NCBI RefSeq assembly: GCF_020177335.1
Contig: NZ_JAIVMG010000003.1
Span: 124,001 to 188,000 of the forward strand
Direction of reading: 5' to 3'
Source: Stappia indica
Lineage (GTDB): Bacteria; Pseudomonadota; Alphaproteobacteria; Rhizobiales; Stappiaceae
DNA length: 64,000 bases
Part shown: positions 46,906 through 54,970 of the stretch, piece after piece
Layout: each line of letters opens with the position of its first letter
How positions within the stretch are numbered: the first letter of the stretch is position 1
The notes under the pieces: generated by a model
The model's database searches: none
What the model saw: the letters and a program-made list of their open reading frames with translations, nothing else
Told to the model about the DNA's origin: nothing
Translations under genes and position numbers: made by a program

Positions 46906-47391
46906 ATGACCGGGACGGGCGACAGGGACGGGGCGCAGCTTCGGGTGGTCTCGGCGCAGATGCGCCGGGCACCCGCCCATGCGGATATCGACGCGGAAAA
47001 GATCGACCGGTTGGTCGAGGAGTTCTACGGGCGCATTCGCCGCCATGCCCGTCTGGGGCCGATTTTCGAGACGCGCCTTGCCGGGCGCTGGCCGGAGCAT
47101 CTGGCGATCATGAAGCGGTTCTGGTCGTCGGTGCTGCTGAAGACCGGCAGCTACAAGGGCCAGCCGGTGCCGGTGCACCAGAAGCTGTCCGAGGTTGTTT
47201 CCGAGGATTTCGAGCTGTGGCTTGGCGAATTCCGTGAGGTCTGCCGGGAGATCTTCTCGCCGGGGGCGGCCCGGGCGGTGATCGAGGCGGGCGAGCGGAT
47301 CGCCCAGAGCCTGTGGTTCGCCCGCTTCGGCTTTGCCGGGTCGGAGCCGCCACCGGGGCTGACGCAAACGCGAGAAAAGGAGCCTGTGTGA
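46906..47391 (+). CDS. group III truncated haemoglobin
   Basis: This globin of about 161 residues matches trHbIII: IDRLVEEFYGRIRRHARLGP, the distal-region MKRFWSSVLLKTGSYKG, the proximal-His region PVPVHQKLSEVVSEDFELW, and a C-terminal helix. Such proteins bind or detoxify NO and O2. I prefer ATG 46906 (GGCGGGGTGG upstream) over ATG 46873, which lies inside a predicted operator and has no ribosome site. Its stop overlaps the next start by one base (TGATG). Confidence 0.88.
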   Translation: MTGTGDRDGAQLRVVSAQMRRAPAHADIDAEKIDRLVEEFYGRIRRHARLGPIFETRLAGRWPEHLAIMKRFWSSVLLKTGSYKGQPVPVHQKLSEVVSEDFELWLGEFREVCREIFSPGAARAVIEAGERIAQSLWFARFGFAGSEPPPGLTQTREKEPV

Positions 47392-47609
47392 TGCTGGAAG
47401 CTGTCGTGCTTGTTGCGGAAGTCGGCGCGTTTGCGTGGCTGGTGCTGTTTTCCGTGCTGCTTGTCTCCATGGCGGGCGACAGCGAACGCGGGCCCGCGCC
47501 CCGGCTTGACCGGATCGGCCGGTCGCTGGTCAGCAATGCCCGGGCGGCCCTGACCGTCGGCGTGATCGCGCTGGCCGCGCTCGCCGCCCATGACTTCACC
47601 CTGTTCTGA
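47391..47609 (+). CDS. small membrane protein in the globin operon
   Basis: This 72-residue protein has two hydrophobic helices (EVGAFAWLVLFSVLLVSMAG and LTVGVIALAALAAH) joined by a basic loop (GPAPRLDRIGRSLVSNARA). AAAAGGAG lies 8 nt before the ATG, and the start overlaps the globin stop, so the two are coupled. There is no recognisable family. A membrane partner of the NO response is inferred from context only. Confidence 0.75.
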   Translation: MLEAVVLVAEVGAFAWLVLFSVLLVSMAGDSERGPAPRLDRIGRSLVSNARAALTVGVIALAALAAHDFTLF

Positions 47610-47622
47610 GGGAGGTAGCGCC

Positions 47623-47736
47623 ATGAAACGGGTCTTCCCCACCAGTCTAGCCCATTGGCTCCCGGCATTGCTGATCTGGGTGGCGGCGCCGATGCCGCTG
47701 TGGATCATGCTGGCGATGGTCTGGTTTTACGAATAG
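47623..47736 (+). CDS. 37-residue single-span membrane peptide
   Basis: This short open frame begins MKRVFPTSLAHWLP and continues as one hydrophobic helix rich in Leu, Ile, Met and Trp, ending MVWFYE. GGGAGGTAG lies 5-12 nt upstream, one of the best ribosome sites in the window, and it starts 13 nt after the 72-residue membrane protein. A basic N-terminus with a single helix suggests an inner-membrane microprotein. Function is unknown; it is probably the third gene of the NsrR-controlled operon. Confidence 0.65.
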   Translation: MKRVFPTSLAHWLPALLIWVAAPMPLWIMLAMVWFYE

Positions 47737-47756
47737 CGCCTTTTCGGGTGGCGTCT

Positions 47757-47813
47757 GGCCGCATGGGGCGCCGGGGTGGTGAGGCAAAGCTGGCGCCGAC
47801 ACCCCATGCGGCC
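47757..47813 (+). terminator. probable terminator of the globin operon
   Basis: GGCCGCATGGGG (47757-47768) and CCCCATGCGGCC (47802-47813) form a 12-bp perfect stem around a 33-nt loop, followed by a weak T-rich TCTTTTC. It lies 20 nt after the 37-residue gene. Confidence 0.55.
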
Positions 47814-47909
47814 GCGTCTTTTCTGTGGGCAAGCGATTTCCGCTGACAGCGGAATGGATTAAGCTCCGGCGGTGAGCCTGCCCATCGCCGCATCCGGAGC
47901 CTTCCCAAC

Positions 47910-48335
47910 GTGACCGACCAGACCGACCAGACCGCGCCGACCGAGACCGAAGCGCCTTCGGGTGAGCTGACCCTGCGCACCATGGCCATGCCGGCCGACA
48001 CCAATGCGGCCGGCGATATTTTCGGCGGCTGGGTGCTGTCGCAGATGGATCTGGCGGGCGGCATCGCCGCCGGACAGCGCGCGCTCGGCCGGGTGGTGAC
48101 CATCTCCGTCGACCGGATGACCTTCATCCGCCCGGTGCAGGTCGGCGATGTGCTTTGCGTCTATTGCTCGATCCCGACCGTCGGCCGCACCTCGATGAAG
48201 GTGGCGATAGAGGCCTGGGCCCTGCGCCACCGCCACGGCGGACGGGAAAAGGTCACCGACGCCACCTTCACCTTCGTCGCCGTCGATGACACCGGCCGCC
48301 CCCGCCCGGTCCCCCCGCTCGACGCGGAAGGGTGA
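47910..48335 (+). CDS. acyl-CoA thioesterase, YciA-like hotdog fold
   Basis: This 141-residue enzyme hydrolyses acyl-CoA esters in the cytosol. YciA-type motifs are clear: MAMPADTNAAGDIFGGWVLS, with the catalytic Asp in GDIFGGW, then DRMTFIRPVQVGDVLCVYCS. The N-terminal 17 residues are Thr/Glu-rich and variable. The start is GTG at 47910 with CGGAG 11 nt upstream. It is the last gene of normal composition before the AT-rich island. Confidence 0.9.
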   Translation: MTDQTDQTAPTETEAPSGELTLRTMAMPADTNAAGDIFGGWVLSQMDLAGGIAAGQRALGRVVTISVDRMTFIRPVQVGDVLCVYCSIPTVGRTSMKVAIEAWALRHRHGGREKVTDATFTFVAVDDTGRPRPVPPLDAEG

Positions 48336-48435
48336 GGGGGGAAGGGGGTATGCCCGTGAGGTTGTTTCGCGGTTGTATATGTCTTTAGATGCGACCTAAA
48401 ATTCGAAGGGCGCGATAGATTAATTTTGAGGAATC

Positions 48436-49323
48436 ATGTCAATCGGCAAAAATAGAATATTGAGGCCGCAGATAGAAGATGCCCACCTCGGAAATCTCAC
48501 ACAAGGAACCATCTTCAGCTGTGCAAAAGCATTCCGGTATCCGGGGAAGGAAGTGCATGGGCTAGCCATAACGGCGAGATGTGATGTTGCTCAAGAGAAA
48601 TATCGATTGTTAAACTATCTGCCTATTGTTCGATTGTCGGACTGGTTTCTATTGGATGGGTTGGAAATACTGATTGATCGAGAGCTTAAGGATAAAAAAG
48701 GTAAAATAATAAATTGTTTGAAAGAAAATAATTTGTCGCCAAATCTAATTCTCTCTGTATCTATTTCCGAGATCGTTAAAGTTCATTTCTCGAGTTCGAA
48801 GCAGGCGGGCGGAAACTCAAAGGCAAGAGATAGGTTAATTTCTATAGATTCGGATATAAAATTGATAAATAGATTATTAGATTCGAAGGAAGAATTGTTT
48901 TCTTGGTTTGTTAATAATAGGTGTAAGCTTATTAAGTCTTTATTGAGGGAGCTTTTTGATCACAAGGTTGTTGGATATTATTTCATGGAGAGGATATTGC
49001 CAACATCCATTGCAGATGGGTTTGTTTGTCTTCTTCGTGAGGTCGCATCGCTGCCACGTGAAGTTGCGGTGGAGTTGGCCTCTGGACTCTCTAGAGAAAG
49101 GTGGCGTGAGTTTGGCCCCGAATCTGGAGGGGGAGGCCTTGACCTGTCGTTGGATGATCTTGCGATGCCTGTTTCGCAACTCGGGTCTCCCTCTATTGAG
49201 CACCTAATGCAGTCGTATGCGAACTTATTTGGGCGGATTGGGATTGCCGATCCTCAGGCGGCCGAGATGGATGAGATCCTGAGTCGAACTCTTTCTTTTA
49301 GAATAAGTGAGGATGAGGCGTGA
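48436..49323 (+). CDS. unknown protein, first gene of AT-rich island
   Basis: This 295-residue protein belongs to no family I recognise. There is no signal peptide or clear membrane helix. The N-terminal region has TQGTIFSCAKAFRYPGKEVH and LAITARCDVAQEKYRLLNYL, in which a Cys-Asp pair follows a beta strand. The middle is Lys/Ile/Asn-rich and helical, and a Gly-rich hinge (ESGGGGLDLS) precedes a helical tail. Codon use and base content are unlike the neighbours: 16 of 60 bases are G/C at 48661-48720. GAGGAAT precedes the ATG. It overlaps the helicase gene by 4 nt. Confidence 0.8.
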   Translation: MSIGKNRILRPQIEDAHLGNLTQGTIFSCAKAFRYPGKEVHGLAITARCDVAQEKYRLLNYLPIVRLSDWFLLDGLEILIDRELKDKKGKIINCLKENNLSPNLILSVSISEIVKVHFSSSKQAGGNSKARDRLISIDSDIKLINRLLDSKEELFSWFVNNRCKLIKSLLRELFDHKVVGYYFMERILPTSIADGFVCLLREVASLPREVAVELASGLSRERWREFGPESGGGGLDLSLDDLAMPVSQLGSPSIEHLMQSYANLFGRIGIADPQAAEMDEILSRTLSFRISEDEA

Positions 49324-51638
49324 AGTACATTTGCATTGATAATGGCGCGATCAACGAACTGATTTCTGGCCGACAGATGCAGAGTGTCGATTTTCGCGAG
49401 GGAGCTGCATTTGTCGAACTTCTTTCGGGGGGGCAGGAGGGGTTCAGGGCTGTCGGCGATATTGTCATGACCACAAGGTCAGATGGATTATTTCTATCAA
49501 CATCAGGCGGATGGACGAGAAAGAAGTTTCTTATTATCGATTGTGAGTCTTCGGAAATATTTGAGAAGCTTGACCCGTCAAGTGTTCTTACTGTTCTTCA
49601 GAAGTCATTTAGATTCTGTGCGAAGTATTGGTCTGGGAATGGGGTTTATAATGCATCTGAGAAGATAATATCGGGTACGACAAAAGCAGTTTTGTTCCCG
49701 TTGGGGTTTTCAAAGGCCTCAGGCTTTCGCGTGGCGCTTGAGCGTGATCCAGACGCCAAGAGATTGAGAGCTAGAGATATTTCTGGAAATTTCATCCTTC
49801 TCTATAAGTCAGGCTTTGAAGGTGCTGACTCGGGGACCGAGATTGCACCTCTAACAAATTTTAGGCGGGTAGTGGATTGTCTTCGCGAAGTTTATTCATC
49901 TGTTCCAGAAAACCTAGTGGCTGCCGCAGGAAAGGAAGAAAAGAGAATTTCCGATACAATTCTCTCAAGTGCCTCACTGGGTACGGGTAAGGGGGCGTTT
50001 CTACCTTTGGAGCAATGGAAGGAGCGTCTAACGGAACAGCAATGGGATTTCGTAAATGCGCCGTTTTCCAAAGCACAAAGGCTTATTGGAGCTGCGGGTA
50101 CTGGTAAAACGGCTACGCTTCTAATTCGGTCTTTGCTGAAGTGCGCCGAAGCGGAAGAAGGAAATTCTAATTTTAGGGCGATATTTATCACTCATAGTGA
50201 AGCAACGAGAAGAAGCGCATTGGAAGTTCTCGAGATTATGGCGCCTGGTGGGTATCATACGCGCGATCCCGAGGAAGAGGCAGTGTCGCTCTCAGTCAAA
50301 ACGTTGGCGACGGTATGCTCGGATGTCTTGAATCAGAGTATCTCGGATACGGAATTTGTTGATCGAGATGCGCAAGACTCAAAGATGTTGCAGGGAATGT
50401 ATATTGAGCAAAGCTTACGGCAGGCACGAGAGGCTGAATTTGGCTCTCATTCGCCACATATGAGTGAGGTGTTCCGCGACTTTCTGACCAACAATATTGA
50501 CACCGACTTGGCCCCGCTTTTTCAGCATGAAATTAGTGTGCAGATTAAGGGGCGGGCCGGAGGTAAATTTGATGCCTACAAGGAATGTCCCGCGCTGAAG
50601 TATGGACTTCCCGTATCCAACGATGCGGATAAGGGTTTCGTCTATGTCGTTTTTCGGCTTTATGAGGAGGAGTTGCGAAGTACTGGTCAATTCGACACCG
50701 ACGACGTTGTTCTTTCTGCGCTGGGGCAACTCGATACGCCAATTTGGAGGCGTCGGCGTAGTAGGGAGGGATTTGATTATATTGGTGTAGATGAGGCGCA
50801 TCTTTTCAATATCAATGAACTTCAGGTGTTTCATTACCTTACTAAAGGTTCAGGAACAGCGCCCATTAGCTTGGCAATTGATAAAGCGCAAGCGGTCGGT
50901 GATAGAGGTTGGGATGCTGGGTATTTAGAAGAGGGAGGAGCCTTTGGTGTGAACGGCGTTGAAGTCGATGTTGAAGAAGTAAGGTATAAGGCGGTATTCA
51001 GGAGTTCATCCGAGATCGTGGATTTTTCTGCATCCATTCTTTCGTCAGGTGCAACGCTTTTCACTGACTTTTCCAACAGCCTTGCCTCGGCGCAAAGTGG
51101 CCTGACGGCGGAGGAGGAAAAGCTAAGTCAACCAATCCGGTATCGCGAAGAGAGTAACGACCTTGCGATGATCGAGGCCGCCTTCAGACGGGCGTCGGAG
51201 CTTCAAAGGCTAACTCAATCGCGCCCATGGGAAGTGTTGGTGACGGCAGTTTCAGAGGGAATAGCGGCAGAACTTGCGAGGTACGCGAGAGAAAATAATA
51301 AAGCGGTAACGGTTCTTGATCGCAGGGGGGATTACTTTCGCGTAAAGGAGGCAGAGAAGTCTGGGCATTTGATCGTTGGTCATGCGGACTTTGTTGGTGG
51401 TCTAGAGTTTAATGCAGTTATCATTGTTGGTGTCGATAAGGGGCGTGTTCCTCTGGATTCAGGGGCAGGTACTTTGGAAACGCGAAGTTTTCAGAAATAT
51501 GTGGCTCATAACAGACTGTATGTAGCGGCGTCGCGTGCACGCCTAGCATTGGAAATCTTTGGTTTGGCAGGTCGAGGGCCAAGTGAATTATTGAAGCAAG
51601 CTCTGGGTACCGGTCTCATAAACCCCAGCGCAGGATAG
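49320..51638 (+). CDS. UvrD-like superfamily 1 helicase with novel N-terminal domain
   Basis: This 772-residue protein has a SF1 helicase core from about residue 235: Walker A GAAGTGKT (257-264), Walker B IGVDEAH (488-494), the motif III region AIDKAQAVGDRG, motif IV YKAVFRSSSEIVDF, motif V HADFVGGLEFNAVIIVG, and motif VI NRLYVAASRAR (731-741). The first 230 residues match nothing I know and lack an obvious nuclease motif. GTG 49320 overlaps the previous stop, so the two proteins are probably made in fixed ratio. The gene is less GC-rich than its surroundings. A nucleic-acid-dependent motor, perhaps in phage defence, is inferred. Confidence 0.85.
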   Translation: MKYICIDNGAINELISGRQMQSVDFREGAAFVELLSGGQEGFRAVGDIVMTTRSDGLFLSTSGGWTRKKFLIIDCESSEIFEKLDPSSVLTVLQKSFRFCAKYWSGNGVYNASEKIISGTTKAVLFPLGFSKASGFRVALERDPDAKRLRARDISGNFILLYKSGFEGADSGTEIAPLTNFRRVVDCLREVYSSVPENLVAAAGKEEKRISDTILSSASLGTGKGAFLPLEQWKERLTEQQWDFVNAPFSKAQRLIGAAGTGKTATLLIRSLLKCAEAEEGNSNFRAIFITHSEATRRSALEVLEIMAPGGYHTRDPEEEAVSLSVKTLATVCSDVLNQSISDTEFVDRDAQDSKMLQGMYIEQSLRQAREAEFGSHSPHMSEVFRDFLTNNIDTDLAPLFQHEISVQIKGRAGGKFDAYKECPALKYGLPVSNDADKGFVYVVFRLYEEELRSTGQFDTDDVVLSALGQLDTPIWRRRRSREGFDYIGVDEAHLFNINELQVFHYLTKGSGTAPISLAIDKAQAVGDRGWDAGYLEEGGAFGVNGVEVDVEEVRYKAVFRSSSEIVDFSASILSSGATLFTDFSNSLASAQSGLTAEEEKLSQPIRYREESNDLAMIEAAFRRASELQRLTQSRPWEVLVTAVSEGIAAELARYARENNKAVTVLDRRGDYFRVKEAEKSGHLIVGHADFVGGLEFNAVIIVGVDKGRVPLDSGAGTLETRSFQKYVAHNRLYVAASRARLALEIFGLAGRGPSELLKQALGTGLINPSAG

Positions 51639-51666
51639 GGGTGACGGTCTTGGTTGATCTTGGCCC

Positions 51667-52419
51667 CTACACCCCTTCGGCGGGTGGGGCGGCGAGGCGG
51701 CCGTCGATCAGGTGCAGGCGGCGGTCCATTCGCGCGGCCATGTCGAGATCATGGGTGACGGCGATCACTGACTTGCCGCGTCGGTCCACCAGATCCCTGA
51801 GGATTTCGAACACCTGCTCGGAGGATTTGCTGTCGAGGCTGCCGGTGGGCTCGTCGGCAAGGATCACCGGCGGCTGGTTGGCGAGCGCGCGAGCGACCGC
51901 CACCCGCTGGCGCTGCCCGCCCGATAGTTGATCCGGCCGCTTGTCCACATGGTCGGCAAGGCCGAGATCGGAGAGCAGCCCGACCGCCTCGTCCCGCATG
52001 GCGTCATGGGAAAGCCTGCCCAGTTTGCGCATGGGGATCATGACATTTTCCGCCACGGTGAATTCCGGCAAGAGGAAGTGGAACTGGAAAACGAAACCCA
52101 GCGTGCTCAGCCGCAGCCGCGCCCGCTTGGCCTCGCTGTGCAGGTGGGTCGGCTTGCCATTGACAAGCACCTCGCCGCTTGTCGGCGTGTCGAGCAGGCC
52201 CAGCAGGTAAAGCAGCGAGGATTTGCCCGAGCCGGACGGTCCGGTGATGGCGACGAACTCGCCGCGCTTGATCTCAAGGTCGATGTCGCGCACCAGCGTC
52301 ACCGGCACCAGGCCGGGCAGGATGCGCGTCAGTCCGCGCGCTTCGATCAGCGGTCCGGCCTCGGTCGTCGCGCCGGGGCCGCCGTGGTTGCTGGTCGCAG
52401 CGGTTTCGGACGCGCTCAT
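51667..52419 (-). CDS. ABC transporter ATPase (LolD/MacB type)
   Basis: This 250-residue ATPase has Walker A GPSGSGKS (60-67), signature LSGGQ (165-169) and Walker B VILADE (185-190), followed by DEPTGSLDSKSS and the switch His in AVTHD. This pattern is typical of the LolD/MacB/FtsE group that drives periplasmic machinery rather than import. It overlaps the permease gene by 4 nt. It is the last gene of adaptor-permease-ATPase and converges on the AT-rich island, 28 nt from the helicase stop. Confidence 0.93.
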   Translation of the reverse strand: MSASETAATSNHGGPGATTEAGPLIEARGLTRILPGLVPVTLVRDIDLEIKRGEFVAITGPSGSGKSSLLYLLGLLDTPTSGEVLVNGKPTHLHSEAKRARLRLSTLGFVFQFHFLLPEFTVAENVMIPMRKLGRLSHDAMRDEAVGLLSDLGLADHVDKRPDQLSGGQRQRVAVARALANQPPVILADEPTGSLDSKSSEQVFEILRDLVDRRGKSVIAVTHDLDMAARMDRRLHLIDGRLAAPPAEGV

Positions 52420-53654
52420 GCCGCCCCCCGGATGATATCGACCGGGTTGAGCCGGGCGGCGCGGCGGGCCGGCAGGTAGCCGGCGACCCCGGCGGAAAAC
52501 AGGGCGAAGGCGCAGGCGATCAGGTAATGCACCGGGCTGTAGTAGAGCGGCAGCGAGGTCAGTTCGATCTCGGTCTTCACCTCGAAGGTCAGCGAGCCGA
52601 GCGTCAGGCTGAGCGCATAGCCAAGGCCGGAGCCGAGCACCGAGCCGACCAGACCGATCAGCAGCCCCTCGGCGAGGAAGATCCGCCGGATGTCCGATTG
52701 CTCGAAGCCGAGCGACTTGAGAATGGCGATATCCCGCGACTTCTCATGCACGATGGTCGAGACGATGGTGAAGATGCCGAAACCCGCCACCAGCAGGATC
52801 GCGCCGACCACCGTGTACATGATGATGTTGCGCACCACGAGAACCTCCATCAGCCCCTCGTTCGCCTCCTGCCAGGAGGTGGCGCGGTAGCCGGTCATGC
52901 GCTCCACCCGGGCGGCGATCGCGCGCGCGGCGTTGACATCGTCGAGCCGGATCGACAGGCGGTTGATGGCATTGGGCCGGGAGAACAGCACCTGCGCGGT
53001 CTTCAGCACCGTGTAGCCGGTGGCGTCGTCCGCCTGGGTGACTCCGGTGTGGTAAAGGCCGATCACCTTCAGCCGGCGCACCGCCCCGGAGGAGGCGGAG
53101 ACCGCCACCGTGTCGCCAAGGCCGGCGCCGAGCTTGTCGGCGACCCCGTCGCCGATGATCAGCCCGTTGAGATTGGCCGCAAGGTCGAGGAACGAGCCGG
53201 CGCGCATGTCCTCGGCAATGGTGGAAATCTTCAGATGGGCCGCCGGATCCACCCCGGTGAGCGAGATCGCCACATCCTTGCCGCCGTAGCGCAGCACCGC
53301 CTGGCCGTTCAGCGAGGCGGCCATGCGTCCGGGCAGCCAGCTTGCCAGCATCGCCCGCAGCCGCACCGGGTTGCGCAGGCCCCTCGTGTCGTCATCGGGC
53401 CGCGCACCGATCACATTGACCGCGTCGAACCGGGTGGCGGCGGGGGGCGGGGGCGGATCGCGCTGGTCGTCGGTCACCTCCACATGGGGGATGGCATCGA
53501 CCAGCGTGGCGATGAAGTCATGCTGGGAGCCCTCCATCAGCGCCGCCATGGCAATGGAAAAGCCGACGCCAAGGGTCACCCCCAGCACCGAGACAACGCT
53601 CTGGCGCAGCCGTCCGGCCACATGGGTCAGCGCGATCGACAGGATCAGCGGCAT
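52416..53654 (-). CDS. ABC transporter permease, FtsX/MacB type
   Basis: This 412-residue membrane protein has one N-terminal helix, a large periplasmic domain of about 230 residues and three C-terminal helices containing VVGAILLVAGFGIFTIVSTI. The FtsX-family motif appears as HEKSRDIAILKSLGFEQSDI. This is the MacB/LolC topology with the ATPase on a separate chain. It lies 3 nt after the adaptor gene and is coupled to the ATPase gene. Confidence 0.92.
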   Translation of the reverse strand: MPLILSIALTHVAGRLRQSVVSVLGVTLGVGFSIAMAALMEGSQHDFIATLVDAIPHVEVTDDQRDPPPPPAATRFDAVNVIGARPDDDTRGLRNPVRLRAMLASWLPGRMAASLNGQAVLRYGGKDVAISLTGVDPAAHLKISTIAEDMRAGSFLDLAANLNGLIIGDGVADKLGAGLGDTVAVSASSGAVRRLKVIGLYHTGVTQADDATGYTVLKTAQVLFSRPNAINRLSIRLDDVNAARAIAARVERMTGYRATSWQEANEGLMEVLVVRNIIMYTVVGAILLVAGFGIFTIVSTIVHEKSRDIAILKSLGFEQSDIRRIFLAEGLLIGLVGSVLGSGLGYALSLTLGSLTFEVKTEIELTSLPLYYSPVHYLIACAFALFSAGVAGYLPARRAARLNPVDIIRGAA

Positions 53655-53657
53655 GGC

Positions 53658-54698
53658 TCAGCCCTCCGGCGCGCCGGGGGCGGAGGCTGCATCGGCGCGC
53701 GCCTGCGCCTTCGCCTTCTGGCCATCGCGCAAGGCATCGCTCCAGGTGGCGACGATCCGTTCCTCTTCGCTGAGCCCGTCCAGCACCTCGACCGTGGTGG
53801 TGCCGCGAATGCCGACCATCAGCTGCCGGGTTTCCAGCCGGCCGTCGCCCGCCAGCACATGCACCCGGTTGCCGTCGAGCGCCGCCAGCGGGATCAGCAG
53901 CGTGTCGGCGACCTCGCGCACGATCACGTTGACATCGCTGGTCATGCCGATCATCAGCGGCGTCTCGGCCGGGAAGGTGAGGTAGACCCGGTAGGTTTTC
54001 AGGATCGGGTCGCCCTTCGGCGTGATCCGGTCGACGCGGGCGTCGAAAGTGCTGCCGGGAAAGGCATCGGCCCGCACCAAGGCCGTCTGGCCGGCGCGAA
54101 TGAGCGGAATGTCTTCTTCGTTGATGTCGGCGACGATCTGCAGCGGTTCGGCCTGGCCGACCCAGAACAGCACCTCGCCCGGCTCGGCCACCTCGCCGAC
54201 CTCGCCATCGCGGCGCAGCACCTTGCCGTCCATCGGCGCGCGCAGCTCGTAGTCGGCAAGCCGCGCCGACTGCGCCGCCACCAGCGCCACGTTGCGCGAA
54301 TGGTCGTTCTCCACCCGGTCGAAGGCCTGGCGGGAGATCACCCGCCGCTCGACAAGGCCCGCCGCCCGCTCCAACTCCTGTGCCGACAGCTTCTCGCGGG
54401 CCTGGAGTTCGGCGAGGGTCGCCCGGGCGTCCGAGGCATCGAGCTGGCCGAGGACGGTGCCACGGGTGACCGTCTCCCCCTCGCAATTGCACAACTCAAT
54501 GATGCGCTCGCGCAGCACGCTGGTCACCTTGGCCCAGCGGACCGGCTCGACCACGCCGGTGGCATAGACCACATCGGCGGCGCTGCCGCGATGGGGCTGT
54601 ACGGTGGCCACCACCACCGGCCGGTCCCGCCACCACCAGGCGCCGCCAAGGCCGGCGGCCACCAGCAGCAGGACCAGAAAGGTGCGCCAGCCGGTCAT
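53658..54698 (-). CDS. periplasmic adaptor (HlyD/MacA-like membrane fusion protein)
   Basis: This 346-residue protein is anchored by an N-terminal membrane helix (FLVLLLVAAGLGGAWWW). It then shows a lipoyl/barrel-sandwich half (ATGVVEPVRWAKVTSVLRER), an alpha-helical hairpin (LAELQAREKLSAQELERAAG) and the second lipoyl half (LRAPMDGKVLRRDGEVGE). With the adjacent permease and ATPase it forms a MacAB/DevBCA-like exporter across the periplasm. An outer-membrane channel gene is not nearby. A single Cys pair (CNC) in the lipoyl domain is unusual. Confidence 0.92.
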   Translation of the reverse strand: MTGWRTFLVLLLVAAGLGGAWWWRDRPVVVATVQPHRGSAADVVYATGVVEPVRWAKVTSVLRERIIELCNCEGETVTRGTVLGQLDASDARATLAELQAREKLSAQELERAAGLVERRVISRQAFDRVENDHSRNVALVAAQSARLADYELRAPMDGKVLRRDGEVGEVAEPGEVLFWVGQAEPLQIVADINEEDIPLIRAGQTALVRADAFPGSTFDARVDRITPKGDPILKTYRVYLTFPAETPLMIGMTSDVNVIVREVADTLLIPLAALDGNRVHVLAGDGRLETRQLMVGIRGTTTVEVLDGLSEEERIVATWSDALRDGQKAKAQARADAASAPGAPEG

Positions 54699-54970
54699 CG
54701 CGTTGCATCCGGGTCAAGAGTGCTGAAGGGTACGGGGAATGATACGGTTCTCAATCGCTTGCCTCTTGCCCTTGGTGTTTCGGGCGAGCCTAGCACCAGT
54801 CCCGCCGAGGCATCCATCCGCAGAAGCGCGGAATCAGCCCGCCTGAGGCAAGCTGCGACAGGCAAACCGACGGGCCGGAAACACTTTGTTTACCATGTCT
54901 GGCCGAAAATCCGATGGCAAATCAATTTGATGCCGACTGCTCGGCTGAGAAACAAGGGGGTCGCCAAAGC

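Noticed and set aside
49320..49370. PIN-like start (IDNGAINELISG) in the island helicase
   Set aside because: The pattern resembles the first strand and helix of PIN nucleases, but the remaining conserved acidic residues are not evident.
48336..51680. Integrase, tRNA, insertion sequence or target-site duplication at the island ends
   Set aside because: I compared both junctions by eye and found no direct repeat, tRNA fragment or transposase; the mode of insertion is undetermined.
54914..54970. Longer N-terminus for the sigma-54 activator
   Set aside because: The ATG at 54914 has no ribosome site, and the extra 19 residues look unrelated to a receiver; ATG 54971 has AAGGGGG upstream.
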